A DNA stretch of 63,947 nucleotides from Nitrospirota bacterium (GCA_029261135.1 JAJDBX010000064.1:1-63947), one strand, 5' to 3'. Positions 10,048 through 19,348 are shown, counted from the first letter of the stretch. The notes: generated by a model not told the origin, from the sequence alone. Program-made: numbers and translations.

Positions 10048-11025
10048 CTAGGCGGCTCGTTCTAGGGCACGAAGCTTGGCGCTTCTAGAGCGCCGATTGA
10101 CTTCAGTTTCCTTGAGGCTGGCCACGATGGGCTTTTTGTAAAGGTTGATAAACCTTTTCTCCTTGCTATATTTTGTTTCTTTTTCCAGTTCTCTAAAGGT
10201 TTGTTTCACACAGCGATCTTCGAGAGAATGAAAGGAGATGACGACTAGGCGACCGCCTCTACCCAAAAGAGAGACTGCTGTGGCGAGTCCTGATTCAATC
10301 TGTTCGATTTCTCGATTGACGACGATTCTGAGTGCTTGAAAGGTTCGAGTTGCGGGATGAATTTTTCCATGTCGGAATTTAGCAGGGGTTGCATGCCAGA
10401 TGATATTTTCAAGCTCCTCTGTCCGTTTAATCTCTCCTTTTTCCGCACGATAACGGAGAATGCCGGAGGCAATGCGCATTGCCCATCGTTCTTCACCAAA
10501 CGTTTTGATGAGGTTCACCAGTTCGGATTTTGAGAGCCGGTTCACGAGATCTGCCGCAGTTTCTCCCGATTCTGAATCCATCCGCATATCGAGTGGTCCT
10601 GCATTCTTGAACGAAAACCCACGCTCGGGTGTATCCAGCTGATAAGAAGAAATCCCGAAATCGAAAAGAATACCATCAACTTTTTCATAATGAAGATCTG
10701 AGAGTATTTGCTGTATTTCATTAAAAGAGCCTTGTCGAAGGGTTAAGCGTTTGCTTTGGCTGGCCAGCCGTTTTTCTGCCATACGCAGTGCGAGACGGTC
10801 TCTGTCTATCCCAATGACTTTTCCATTCGGAGCAGTCGCTTTTAATATTGCCGCGGTGTGACCGCCCATTCCAAGGGTACAGTCGATATAGACTTTGCCA
10901 GAACCCATCTCCCTTGTTTCTGTTTTGCAAGCCAGCCCTGTCAATACTTCATCAACCATGACGGGCTGATGTAAGTTTTCTGTGTGGCGCTCGGGTGTTT
11001 GTGAAATTTCCAAATGTTCTTCCAT
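10048..11025 (-). CDS. rsmH: 16S rRNA (cytosine-1402-N4)-methyltransferase RsmH (MraW)
   Basis: RsmH methylates C1402 of 16S rRNA using S-adenosylmethionine. From the ATG at 11025 the protein has 325 residues, the usual family size. It shows HQPVMVDEVL at the N terminus, the SAM site YIDCTLGMGGHT, FDFGISSYQLD and the C-terminal VISFHSLEDR motif, all diagnostic. The frame is open to 11175, but the added 50 residues would run inside mraZ and have no family counterpart. The gene starts 4 bases after the mraZ stop with only a weak ribosome binding site, so it probably depends on translation of mraZ. Confidence 0.96.
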   Translation of the reverse strand: MEEHLEISQTPERHTENLHQPVMVDEVLTGLACKTETREMGSGKVYIDCTLGMGGHTAAILKATAPNGKVIGIDRDRLALRMAEKRLASQSKRLTLRQGSFNEIQQILSDLHYEKVDGILFDFGISSYQLDTPERGFSFKNAGPLDMRMDSESGETAADLVNRLSKSELVNLIKTFGEERWAMRIASGILRYRAEKGEIKRTEELENIIWHATPAKFRHGKIHPATRTFQALRIVVNREIEQIESGLATAVSLLGRGGRLVVISFHSLEDRCVKQTFRELEKETKYSKEKRFINLYKKPIVASLKETEVNRRSRSAKLRALERAA

Positions 11026-11029
11026 GTTG

Positions 11030-11473
11030 TCACATGCCCAGTTTTGCAAGCTCATCCTGAATTGCTTCTGCATCTTCTGTGGCGCGAGATTCTGCTTCTT
11101 CCCATCTTCTGGGATTCCAAATCTCGATTTTGTTGTCGTTCCCGACAAGATAAGTATCTCCTTCAAGTCCGGCATAATCTCGAAGCTTCTGAGGGATAAG
11201 AATCCTTCCCTGTTTGTCGAGACTACATTCGCTTGCGCGGGAAAACAGTAAACGTCGAAAGTTTTTCACGCCGGTGTTCATCACAGGTAAATTTTTAACT
11301 TTTTCCAGTAGAAGATTCCATTCGGAAAGCGTGTAGGCTACAATACAGGGGTCGAGTTCGGTGGTGATGAATACGGTTCCATTTGAATCGACATTGATAG
11401 GTTCTCGAAATTTAACAGGGATGCTTAAACGTCCCTTGGTATCGATTGTGTGGGTGAAATTTCCCAGAAACAA
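11030..11473 (-). CDS. mraZ: Transcriptional regulator MraZ, first gene of the dcw operon
   Basis: MraZ is a DNA-binding protein that represses its own dcw operon. The 147 residues contain two AbrB-like swapped-hairpin halves, seen as DTKGRLSIP near residue 12 and DKQGRILIP near residue 90. The start is a TTG at 11473, preceded at 7-base spacing by GAGAGGG. The resulting N terminus MFLGNFTHTID matches the conserved MFxG opening of the family, so the rare start codon is well supported. Its predicted binding repeats and promoter lie just upstream. Confidence 0.96.
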   Translation of the reverse strand: MFLGNFTHTIDTKGRLSIPVKFREPINVDSNGTVFITTELDPCIVAYTLSEWNLLLEKVKNLPVMNTGVKNFRRLLFSRASECSLDKQGRILIPQKLRDYAGLEGDTYLVGNDNKIEIWNPRRWEEAESRATEDAEAIQDELAKLGM

Positions 11474-11501
11474 ACTTAAACCCTCTCAAAGCCGTCCAGA
11501 T

Positions 11502-11538
11502 GATCCATTATTTTCCATTTCTAACCACTAATCCCCAC
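11502..11538 (-). promoter_or_regulatory. MraZ operator: four TGG direct repeats at 10-bp spacing
   Basis: On the minus strand four TGG units (TGGGG, TGGTT, TGGAA, TGGAT) recur at exactly 10-base intervals; their CCA complements start at 11505, 11515, 11525 and 11535. MraZ is known to bind short TGG-type repeats spaced one helical turn apart upstream of its own gene. The array lies between the -10 box and the mraZ ribosome binding site, a position suited to autorepression. The assignment is from sequence pattern and family knowledge. Confidence 0.85.
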
Positions 11539-11547
11539 TTTTTATAA

Positions 11548-11575
11548 ATTATATAGTAGTAATAGGGAAAGTCAA
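11548..11575 (-). promoter_or_regulatory. Sigma-70 promoter of the mraZ-murC operon
   Basis: Reading the minus strand, TTGACT (11575-11570) is followed after 16 bases by a perfect TATAAT (11553-11548). The expected start of transcription would fall inside or at the edge of the MraZ repeats. This is the only strong promoter seen ahead of the eleven tightly packed dcw genes, so it probably drives them all. Confidence 0.85.
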
Positions 11576-11656
11576 GCCTTAATGGTCGAAAAATAAGGAA
11601 AATAAATTTTGAATTTTTGAGGAAAATCGTCGAATTAAAACGACTGAATAGCGATT

Positions 11657-12577
11657 TTAGCTTGAAAGTTTTTCGATATCGTCTTTTGAAAACCCCAGGA
11701 GATAGAGCACGGTCAGGAGGCTTTTTTGATTAATGCAGTGGCGGGCTGCTGAGCGAACGGCTGGTTTTGCATTAAATGCGATGCCGAGTCCGGCGAGATG
11801 AATCATGGGGAGGTCGTTTGCACCATCTCCAATGGCGATGACTTGGTCGAGTGAAATGTTTTCTTTCTTTGCAATCTCTTGGGTGAGGGCAGCTTTTTTC
11901 TCACCATCGACAATTTCGCCGATGACTTCCCCAGTCAAGAGACCATCTTTAACGACGAGGGGGTTTGAGTAGGCGTAGTCGAGTTGCAATGTTGTTTTGA
12001 CCCGAGAGGTGAAATAATCGAATCCGCCCGAGAGAAGCGCTGTTTTGCATCCGAGTTTTTGAAGAACTGAGAGGAGCTGTTCTGCGCCAAGCGTGAAGGG
12101 GATGCGATTATAGACTGTTTCTAGGACTTCAACTGGGAGCTTCTTTAAAAGGCCGACACGTTCTCGTAATGATGCTTTAAACGAAAGTTCGCCGTTCATT
12201 GCGCGTCGGGTGATTGAAGAGACTTTATCGCCGATATTTGCTTCTTTTGCCAATTCGTCAATCACCTCAACTTGGATTAAAGTTGAATCCATGTCCATCA
12301 CTATGAGTCGTTTATCCCGGCGCTTTGGCGTATCCTCCTGGATAATAATGTCAATTCCAAGGGGTGTGGTGTGTCGAAGCAGTTTTTTTGTGAGCGCATC
12401 TAAATCGAAGATTGTATTCGAGGTGACTGCGATTTCAATGCATTCAGGATTTTCTGTTGAGAGGGTTTTAATTTTTAAGCGATTGATGTGTTCTGCTGCC
12501 AACAATTGCTTGATTTTACGGAGTCCTCTTGGATTGAGCGATGGGCCGAGGCAGGTCATGACAAAATTTTGAAGCAT
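11657..12577 (-). CDS. serB: Phosphoserine phosphatase SerB
   Basis: SerB removes phosphate from L-phosphoserine in the last step of serine synthesis. The 306-residue protein has an N-terminal ACT-like region (residues about 1-90) and a HAD phosphatase domain. The catalytic aspartates are seen in VMDMDSTLI, the Thr/Ser motif in ALLSGGFDYF, and the C-terminal acidic motif in AIGDGANDLPM. Length agrees with two-domain SerB enzymes. It lies about 180 bases upstream of mraZ on the same strand and has no tight operon link to it. Confidence 0.95.
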   Translation of the reverse strand: MLQNFVMTCLGPSLNPRGLRKIKQLLAAEHINRLKIKTLSTENPECIEIAVTSNTIFDLDALTKKLLRHTTPLGIDIIIQEDTPKRRDKRLIVMDMDSTLIQVEVIDELAKEANIGDKVSSITRRAMNGELSFKASLRERVGLLKKLPVEVLETVYNRIPFTLGAEQLLSVLQKLGCKTALLSGGFDYFTSRVKTTLQLDYAYSNPLVVKDGLLTGEVIGEIVDGEKKAALTQEIAKKENISLDQVIAIGDGANDLPMIHLAGLGIAFNAKPAVRSAARHCINQKSLLTVLYLLGFSKDDIEKLSS

Positions 12578-12937
12578 TTAAACCCTTTGCTGAGCCGATT
12601 TAATATCCCGGTTCCATGAAAACCACCACTATGATGAAGTGTCAGGCGCTTGTTTCAGGGGTTCAGCTTATACAGCAAAGTGAGATACGAGACAAGTTGA
12701 ATTTTTGGAAGGGAATTCCTTCAAGTCATATTGAGAACCTTCCACCTCAGTCCGGGCTCGCCTCGATTTCTTGACATGCAACCTGAGTTATTTTATCATC
12801 ACAGGCTATTCATTCTTTAGATAAAAAGAGAATTCTATCATGCTGTTTTATCGGAAATAGATCTCCTCAAAAAGTATTTTAGCACTAAAATATTTCAGAG
12901 ATGTTTTGTTTAATCCCTAGATGTAAGGCTTGAGATA
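12578..12937 (+). promoter_or_regulatory. 360-bp divergent intergenic region with a strong promoter (12771-12799)
   Basis: No gene is seen here. A near-consensus promoter for the rightward gene is visible: TTGACA at 12771-12776, a 17-base spacer, and TATCAT at 12794-12799. This predicts a leader of about 130 bases before the GTG at 12938. No known riboswitch could be recognised in that leader. The leftward promoter of serB is not clear by eye. Confidence 0.7.
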
Positions 12938-14926
12938 GTGCATTTAAAGATCTTTATTATTGTTTGGAGCTTGGCCCTTTTGTTCTGGGTTCCGAGTGCT
13001 ATGGCACAGAAAATCAACGTGAACCCGAAGGAACAAGAAACCTTCCCCTCTTCAGAAGGACCCCCTTCTGAAGAGGGGTTTCAAACAGAGGGGACTCCTT
13101 TGCAACTTGAGGCAGTGCCGCCCGAGGAACGCGCTATCTTTTTGCAAGCAAAAACCTTTTTTGAGCAGGGAAACCACGAGATCTCCCGCGCATCTTTGGA
13201 AGATTTTCTATTGCATTATCCTGAGAGCCTCATTTTAGCGGATGCCTATCTCTTGCTCAGCGACGTCTACATAGAGAGAAACGAATTTAACCGTGCAACA
13301 GAATTAATGGAGATCTTTCTTGATTTATTTCCTGAAGAGAATCGGATTAAACGGGTGCAGCATCGTCTGACTGAAATATATTTTAATCTGGGCCATTTTA
13401 AAAAAGTGCTCAACCTATGGGATGAGATCACAAGTGATGACGATTCCAAGCTCAGTATTTATGAAAGATTGACGACAAACTTTTTGTCCCGGGATGAGAT
13501 CCTCAAAGCACTCCATGTGATGTTAAAAAAAAGGGATTTACGCTCTGATTTGGTTAACACAGCCTTAGTAGAGCAAGACATTATTGCCTTAATAGAAGCG
13601 CGTCTGGATGAAGAAGCCCTTCAATCGGTTGTGGCTGAGTTTGGCGCAGATTTTCCTGCTGATAAAGCGATGATTCACTTGATCAAGTTATATGACCGCA
13701 AGGAGGATTATTATCATGAAGAGCAGGAGGCGATTCGATTCCTAGACCGATTTCCATCCGACAATTTTGCATCACAGGTACGTCAAATGCTCGCTCAAAT
13801 TAAGTGGAAAATTAAAAAAAGCCGCTATTTGATTGCTGTGATCCTCCCTTTATCTGGAAAGCTAGCCGTCTTTGGACAAAATGCCTTGTACGGGGTAGAG
13901 CTTGCGCTCCAGATTTTTAAAGAATCATTACCTGGGGCTTCAGTGGGCCTTGTTGTGAGGGATTCGGTCGGTGATCCTTCTCGTTTGAGACTGACTTTAA
14001 AGGAATGGTTGGATGAATATGAGCCCATTGCGATTGTCGGGCCGCTCCTGAGCAAAGAAGTGAATCGCGTGGCTCAGATCTCTTTAAAAGCGGATCTCCC
14101 TCTGATTTCTCCGGGTGCGACGGCGCGTCGCCTTTTATCCCTAGGCAACACGGTTTTTAGAAACGCGGTGACCAACCGTTATTTATGTCATGCCATTGCC
14201 GAATATGCGGTGTTACAGCTGGAGGTCGAGCGTTTTGCTGTTTTTTATCCAGACGGACAACAAGGACACCTTTGGGTCGATTGTTTTTCCAAGGGGGTTG
14301 AAAAATTGGGAGCAGAAGTTGTGGTCACAGAACAGTATCCCTTAGATAATACTGATTTCTCCAGATCGATTCTCCGCTTAAAAAGAGCGGATTTAGAGCA
14401 AGAAGGTTTTATAGACGATGTGGAGAATGAAGATGGGGAGATTGAGCCGCTTTATACTCCTGGCTTTGAAGCGATTTTCTTGCCGGCAGACGCGGTGAGA
14501 GCGGGTTTGATTATCCCCCAACTTTTATTTCATGAGTATGATGAAGTCAATGTGATTGGAACAAATTCTTGGAATTCTCCTGAGTTTTTAAAGCTGACTG
14601 AACCCTATGCTGAGGGGGTGATCTTTGTTGATGGGTTCTTTAAAGAGAGTTCGGATCCTGTGGTCAAGACTTTCGTCAAAGCGTACCGAAATCGTTTTCA
14701 TCAAGAACCCGACTTGTTTTCGGCACAGTCCTATGATGCAATGCGACTCATTTTTTCTGCAATGAGAAAGGGTGCACTTACGCCAAGTGCCATCAAAACC
14801 GCGATTGGCGAAACGATTGATTTTCCCGGGGCATCCGGCTTTATTTACGAGGTGCTTAACGGAGAATTCGTGAAAGAGCCTTTTTATATTGGGGTCGAGG
14901 ATGGCAAGTTTGTTCAGGTAAACTGA
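12938..14926 (+). CDS. Exported TPR / periplasmic-binding-fold protein (penicillin-binding protein activator-like)
   Basis: The 662-residue product starts at a GTG with AAGG upstream and opens with a signal peptide ending near PSAMA (residue 22). Residues about 60-270 form helical TPR-like repeats (AKTFFEQGNHEISRASLEDF and following). From about 295 a type I periplasmic-binding fold begins with IAVILPLSGKLAVFGQ and continues with PLISPGATARRL and FIDDVENEDGEIEPLYTPGF. The combination of a TPR domain and a Peripla_BP_6 domain is that of LpoA-like activators and related ligand-binding proteins. A role in activating a peptidoglycan synthase or sensing a periplasmic ligand is inference. It is a separate unit from the dcw cluster. 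Confidence 0.75.
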   Translation: MHLKIFIIVWSLALLFWVPSAMAQKINVNPKEQETFPSSEGPPSEEGFQTEGTPLQLEAVPPEERAIFLQAKTFFEQGNHEISRASLEDFLLHYPESLILADAYLLLSDVYIERNEFNRATELMEIFLDLFPEENRIKRVQHRLTEIYFNLGHFKKVLNLWDEITSDDDSKLSIYERLTTNFLSRDEILKALHVMLKKRDLRSDLVNTALVEQDIIALIEARLDEEALQSVVAEFGADFPADKAMIHLIKLYDRKEDYYHEEQEAIRFLDRFPSDNFASQVRQMLAQIKWKIKKSRYLIAVILPLSGKLAVFGQNALYGVELALQIFKESLPGASVGLVVRDSVGDPSRLRLTLKEWLDEYEPIAIVGPLLSKEVNRVAQISLKADLPLISPGATARRLLSLGNTVFRNAVTNRYLCHAIAEYAVLQLEVERFAVFYPDGQQGHLWVDCFSKGVEKLGAEVVVTEQYPLDNTDFSRSILRLKRADLEQEGFIDDVENEDGEIEPLYTPGFEAIFLPADAVRAGLIIPQLLFHEYDEVNVIGTNSWNSPEFLKLTEPYAEGVIFVDGFFKESSDPVVKTFVKAYRNRFHQEPDLFSAQSYDAMRLIFSAMRKGALTPSAIKTAIGETIDFPGASGFIYEVLNGEFVKEPFYIGVEDGKFVQVN

Positions 14927-14991
14927 GACTTCGCGGGGAGATCGTCATTTCATAAAGGTTTCGCTTATTAGAGTTAGAGAGAGAAGGATAT

Positions 14992-16413
14992 ATGTTTAAA
15001 AAGGTATTGATCGCAAACCGTGGAGAGATTGCTTTACGCATTATTCGCGCGTGCAAAGAATTAGATGTCGCGACGGTCGCCATTCACTCCGAAGTGGATG
15101 CGGCATCTTTGCATGTGAAATATGCGGATGAAGCCTACTTGGTCGAGCCGGGGCCGATCGAAGGATATCTCAGTATTTATCGAATTATCGATTTGGCCAA
15201 ACAAAAAGGAGTGGATGCCATTCACCCCGGTTATGGTTTCCTGTCTGAGAATGCCGAGTTAGCCGATGCCTGTGAGGCCAACGGCATCACATTTATTGGC
15301 CCCCCTGCGAACGCCATTCGGACCATGGGGGACAAAATCTCTGCACGCCGAAAAATGATTGAAGCGGGCGTCCCGATTGTTCCGGGCCTGACTGATCCAA
15401 TTTCCTCGGTTGATGACGCGCAGCGCTTCGCAGATAAAATCGGCTATCCTGTAATGTTGAAGGCTTCTGCTGGAGGCGGGGGTAAAGGGATTCGCGTTTG
15501 TCAAAATAGAGGAGAATTAAAATCTCTTTTTGAACTCACGAAGGCAGAAGCAAAAGCGGCCTTTGGTAATGGGACCATCTATATCGAAAAAAATATAACT
15601 TCACCCCACCACATTGAAATTCAAATCCTTGCCGACAAACATGGGAACATGGTTCACCTTGGGGAACGTGACTGTTCTATTCAGAGACGGCATCAGAAGC
15701 TCATTGAAATTGCGCCCTCTCTCTTGCTGGACGAAGAACTCCGACATAAAATGGGGCAATCGGCTCTTACTGCAGCCCGTTCTGTGAACTACGTGAGTGC
15801 CGGTACGGTTGAATTTTTACTGGATGCAGACAAAAATTATTATTTTCTTGAAATGAATACGCGGGTTCAGGTTGAGCACACGGTCACTGAAGAAGTCTCT
15901 GGAATTGATATTGTTAAAGAAATGATCCGCATTGCAGCGGGGAACTCGATTTCAGAGCGACAAGAGGACATCTTGTTGCGTGGGCATTCAATTGAATGTC
16001 GAATTAATGCCGAAGATCCAAAAAATAACTTTATGCCAACGCCGGGAGAAATTACGTCCTATTATTCTCCAGGAGGGATTGGTGTACGCATAGATGGTAA
16101 TATCTATAAAGGCTACGTCGTGTCCCCCTATTATGATCCTTTGCTTGCCAAATTGATTGTGAGGGCGAAGACCTGGTCGGGTGCCGTTCAACGAATGAGT
16201 CGGGCGCTTGATGAATATGTGATCCGAGGGGTGAAGACAACGATCCCATTTTTAAAGCAGGTGATGGAAGATATCGATTTTCAAAGTGGTAATTTCGATA
16301 CAAACTATATTGCAACACATCTCGATAAATTGAATGTGGCAACACCTGTAAACGAGATGGATAAGGTTGTCGCGATTGCGGCGGTCATCGCTGCGCATTC
16401 TAGAAGACAATAA
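14992..16413 (+). CDS. pycA: Pyruvate carboxylase subunit A (biotin carboxylase)
   Basis: This 473-residue ATP-grasp enzyme carboxylates biotin using ATP and bicarbonate. It opens KKVLIANRGEIALRIIRACK and has the HPGYGFLSENAE block, the glycine-rich ATP loop KASAGGGGKGIR and HHIEIQILADKHGN. The catalytic region carries GERDCSIQRRHQK and EMNTRVQVEH. The same fold serves acetyl-CoA carboxylase (AccC), but the next gene is a carboxyltransferase/BCCP subunit of the pyruvate carboxylase type, so PycA is preferred. A dual role is possible. AGAAGGA stands just before the ATG. Confidence 0.88.
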   Translation: MFKKVLIANRGEIALRIIRACKELDVATVAIHSEVDAASLHVKYADEAYLVEPGPIEGYLSIYRIIDLAKQKGVDAIHPGYGFLSENAELADACEANGITFIGPPANAIRTMGDKISARRKMIEAGVPIVPGLTDPISSVDDAQRFADKIGYPVMLKASAGGGGKGIRVCQNRGELKSLFELTKAEAKAAFGNGTIYIEKNITSPHHIEIQILADKHGNMVHLGERDCSIQRRHQKLIEIAPSLLLDEELRHKMGQSALTAARSVNYVSAGTVEFLLDADKNYYFLEMNTRVQVEHTVTEEVSGIDIVKEMIRIAAGNSISERQEDILLRGHSIECRINAEDPKNNFMPTPGEITSYYSPGGIGVRIDGNIYKGYVVSPYYDPLLAKLIVRAKTWSGAVQRMSRALDEYVIRGVKTTIPFLKQVMEDIDFQSGNFDTNYIATHLDKLNVATPVNEMDKVVAIAAVIAAHSRRQ

Positions 16414-16459
16414 AAAAATTAGAATCGTTTAGAATAAAGAGATAAATGAGGGAGGATGG

Positions 16460-18337
16460 GTGTCGAGTTCAAGTAAAAAAAACAATTTAACCCCCAATGA
16501 AGCGCCGGTTCAATTTATGGATACGACGTTTCGGGACGCGCATCAGTCACATCTGGCCACACGACTTAAGTTAGAGGACATGCTTCCCATTGCTGAAAAA
16601 ATTGACCAGGCCGGGTATGCCTTTATTGAAATGTGGGGCGGTGCAACCTTTGATTCTGCGGTGCGTTATTTAAAAGAAGATCCCTGGGAACGGATTCGTC
16701 AGCTCAAAAAGGTGATGCCGAATACCCCTTTTCAAATGCTGCTCCGTGGACAGAACTTGGTCGGTTATCGTCACTATGCCGATGATGTTGTGGAGCGCTT
16801 TATTGATCGCGCGATTTTAAATGGGATGAATGTACTCCGTATTTTTGATGCTTTGAATGATCTAAGAAACTTGAAAACCTCTTTTCGGGCGACAATGAAG
16901 TACGGTGGAAAGGTGCAGGGTGCTTTTTGTTACACGGTGAGCCAGTTTCACAATAATGATCTTTTTGTGGATTTGGCAAAACGTTTGGAGGACATGGGCT
17001 CTGATTCGATTTGTGTGAAAGATATGGCAGGACTGCTCTCGCCCTATAATGCCTTTGATCTGATTCGAAAGCTCAAGGCTGAGATTACCGTGCCGATTCA
17101 CTTGCACACGCATGATACTAGTGGCATGGCTGTGGCAACCTATGTCAAAGCTATTGAAGCTGGCGTGGATGTGATTGATACAGCGATCTCTTCAATGGCA
17201 TCAGGAACTTCGCAGCCCCCCGTGGAGACCCTCGTAAAAATTCTAGAGGGTGAGCCACGTGATCCAAAATTAGAGATGACCCCGCTGACTGAGATTGCAG
17301 ATTATTTTACCGTTGTTCGAAAAAAATACAGTGCATTTGAATCCGATTACACGGGTGTTGATCCACGTGTGCTGACTTATCAGATTCCGGGTGGAATGAC
17401 TTCAAACCTTGCGCTCCAGCTTTCTGAACAGCAAGCATTGGATCGCATGAAAGAAGTATTGGATGAGGTGCCAAGGGTACGGGAAGATTTTGGTTTTCCG
17501 CCTTTGGTGACGCCAGCCAGTCAGATTGTTGGTACGCAAGCAACGCTTAACGTGCTGACAGGGGAGAGATACAAGGTTATTACGTCCGAAACCAGCAATT
17601 ACCTCAAGGGACTTTATGGAAAGCCTGTGGGTCCGATCAACGAAGAGATTCAGAAAAAAGCGATTGGGGATGGTGTGCTGGTGACTTGTCGTCCGGCTGA
17701 TTTAATTGAGCCAGAAATGGATCAAGCCAAAAAAGAGTTAGAAGAAGCCCTCGGGAAGGCCGTGGATAATGTAGAGGACGTGCTGACTTATGTCTTGTTC
17801 CCGAAAGTGGCCTTAGATTTTTTTAATCATAAAGGTCAAGCGGTCGAGGAAAAACCGTCCGATGATGTTTCGGATGGTATTGGACAAGCGCCCTTGATTG
17901 CACCCAGTGAATTTCATGTGAAGATTCATGGCGAGACTTTTGATGTGAAAGTGGGCGGTGTGGGGCATCCGGGTGAGGGTGGAAGACCTTATTTTATTTA
18001 TATCAATGGGCATTTGGAAGAGGTCATGGTTGAATCTCTGATGGAGGTGATGCCTTCGGCGGAGGGCAGAATTGAGTCTCATGCGGGGGGGCGATCCATT
18101 CGGCCCAAGGTGGCAAATGATGGTGATGTTACGACGCCAATGCCGGGTGCTGTTGTGAATGTTAAAGTGAAACTTGGGGAAAAAGTGAAGGCAGGAGCTG
18201 TTATCCTTATTATTGAAGCCATGAAAATGCAAAGTGAAGTACACACTGCAATTGATGGTGTCGTCAAAGCGATTCATGTTTCGGAAGGGGATCGTGTGAA
18301 CCCTGATGAAGTCTTGGTGGAAGTCAGATCAGCGTGA
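16460..18337 (+). CDS. pycB: Pyruvate carboxylase subunit B (carboxyltransferase plus biotin carrier)
   Basis: The 625-residue protein transfers carboxyl groups from biotin to pyruvate, giving oxaloacetate. The HMGL-like carboxyltransferase domain opens with FMDTTFRDAHQSHLATR and continues through MLLRGQNLVGYRHY and HLHTHDTSGMA. The C-terminal biotinyl domain carries EAMKMQSEV, whose lysine is the biotin site. The same architecture occurs in oxaloacetate decarboxylase alpha subunits, but no beta or gamma subunit gene is near while the biotin carboxylase gene is directly upstream. It starts at GTG with GGAGG four bases before it. Confidence 0.87.
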   Translation: MSSSSKKNNLTPNEAPVQFMDTTFRDAHQSHLATRLKLEDMLPIAEKIDQAGYAFIEMWGGATFDSAVRYLKEDPWERIRQLKKVMPNTPFQMLLRGQNLVGYRHYADDVVERFIDRAILNGMNVLRIFDALNDLRNLKTSFRATMKYGGKVQGAFCYTVSQFHNNDLFVDLAKRLEDMGSDSICVKDMAGLLSPYNAFDLIRKLKAEITVPIHLHTHDTSGMAVATYVKAIEAGVDVIDTAISSMASGTSQPPVETLVKILEGEPRDPKLEMTPLTEIADYFTVVRKKYSAFESDYTGVDPRVLTYQIPGGMTSNLALQLSEQQALDRMKEVLDEVPRVREDFGFPPLVTPASQIVGTQATLNVLTGERYKVITSETSNYLKGLYGKPVGPINEEIQKKAIGDGVLVTCRPADLIEPEMDQAKKELEEALGKAVDNVEDVLTYVLFPKVALDFFNHKGQAVEEKPSDDVSDGIGQAPLIAPSEFHVKIHGETFDVKVGGVGHPGEGGRPYFIYINGHLEEVMVESLMEVMPSAEGRIESHAGGRSIRPKVANDGDVTTPMPGAVVNVKVKLGEKVKAGAVILIIEAMKMQSEVHTAIDGVVKAIHVSEGDRVNPDEVLVEVRSA

Positions 18338-18347
18338 TAAATAAAAT

Positions 18348-19046
18348 ATGAGTGAAATGATTCATCAGATCAGTATTATGGCGCTCCCGCTTATTTTTGC
18401 GGTGACTTTACACGAAGCGGCTCATGCCTGGGTCGCCGATAAAAAAGGAGATCCGACCGCACGCCAGTTGGGCAGAATTACCCTCAATCCCCTCGCACAT
18501 ATCGATCCTTTTGGTACCGTCATCATTCCAATTATGCTTTTTGTCTCAACGGGCTTTATTTTCGGATATGCCAAACCTGTCCCAGTGAATCCTTTTAATC
18601 TCCGGCGGCCTAAAGAAGACATGGCCTGGGTTGCTGCTGCCGGTCCAGGGATGAACCTTGTCTTGGCCATCATCAGTGGAATTTTCTACCGATTTCTTTC
18701 TAATCCAATCTTTCTAGGTGGTGGGTCACTTTTTTCAGATGTGGGCGGGACGGTTTCCTTTTTTTTGCTGCCACTTCGCGAGATGTTTCAGTTTTCAGTG
18801 ATGATTAATGTGGTGCTGATGGTATTTAACTTGATCCCAATCCCGCCCTTAGACGGGGGGAGGGTACTGGTCGGGTTTTTACCCAGGGAACAATCGAGGT
18901 GGGTTAGCAAAATTGAACCTTACGGCATGCTGCTTTTAGTCTTTATTGTGTTTTTTGACCCCTTTAAATTTGGTTTGATGCAAAGGGTGGTCTGGCCATT
19001 GGTGTCCTTTGTTTCTCGTTATATCTTTGGTGATGTGATTATTTAG
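18348..19046 (+). CDS. Site-2 protease family zinc metalloprotease (M50)
   Basis: The 232-residue membrane protein has the zinc-binding HEAAH motif at residues 22-26 inside its first hydrophobic segment. The second metal motif is NLIPIPPLDGGR, near residue 165. Several hydrophobic segments surround both sites. This is the compact SpoIVFB-like branch of site-2 proteases, which cleave substrates within the membrane. No PDZ domain is present, unlike RseP. It begins 10 bases after pycB and may be co-transcribed. Its substrate cannot be told from the sequence. Confidence 0.88.
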   Translation: MSEMIHQISIMALPLIFAVTLHEAAHAWVADKKGDPTARQLGRITLNPLAHIDPFGTVIIPIMLFVSTGFIFGYAKPVPVNPFNLRRPKEDMAWVAAAGPGMNLVLAIISGIFYRFLSNPIFLGGGSLFSDVGGTVSFFLLPLREMFQFSVMINVVLMVFNLIPIPPLDGGRVLVGFLPREQSRWVSKIEPYGMLLLVFIVFFDPFKFGLMQRVVWPLVSFVSRYIFGDVII

Positions 19047-19057
19047 TTCCCTCCTCC

Positions 19058-19234
19058 TTAATCTCGCTCTGGTTCGGCTGATCCATGACGATGAACAATT
19101 TTGTCTTCATCGAAAATTTCTTGCATTTCTTCTTCAAGGCTTTCTGTTTCATTCGGAATCAATCGAAGCGGAATTTTCAATTCAGTTTTTTTATTTTCTT
19201 TTTTTTCAGCATCTTTTTTAATTTTATCTGACAT
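19058..19234 (-). CDS. Small charged protein, 58 residues, unknown function
   Basis: A complete short reading frame on the minus strand runs from ATG at 19234 to TAA at 19058. AAGGAG precedes the start at 8-base spacing, an optimal ribosome binding site. The product begins MSDKIKKDAEKKENKK and is rich in Lys and Glu, with an acidic middle (ESLEEEMQEIFDED) and no Cys or hydrophobic segment, so it would be soluble. It is convergent with the site-2 protease gene, ending 11 bases from that stop, and divergent from moaA. I do not recognise the family. Coding nature is supported by the ribosome binding site and the intact frame only. Confidence 0.6.
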   Translation of the reverse strand: MSDKIKKDAEKKENKKTELKIPLRLIPNETESLEEEMQEIFDEDKIVHRHGSAEPERD

Positions 19235-19348
19235 CTGTTTTTCTCCTTATTAGTCGGAATTTAGATTGCAATGTATCATATACTGTGTTTAAATGCGAAA
19301 GTAATGGGGAATTGCCTTCTATTTTACTAGATAATTTAGGGTGAGTCC

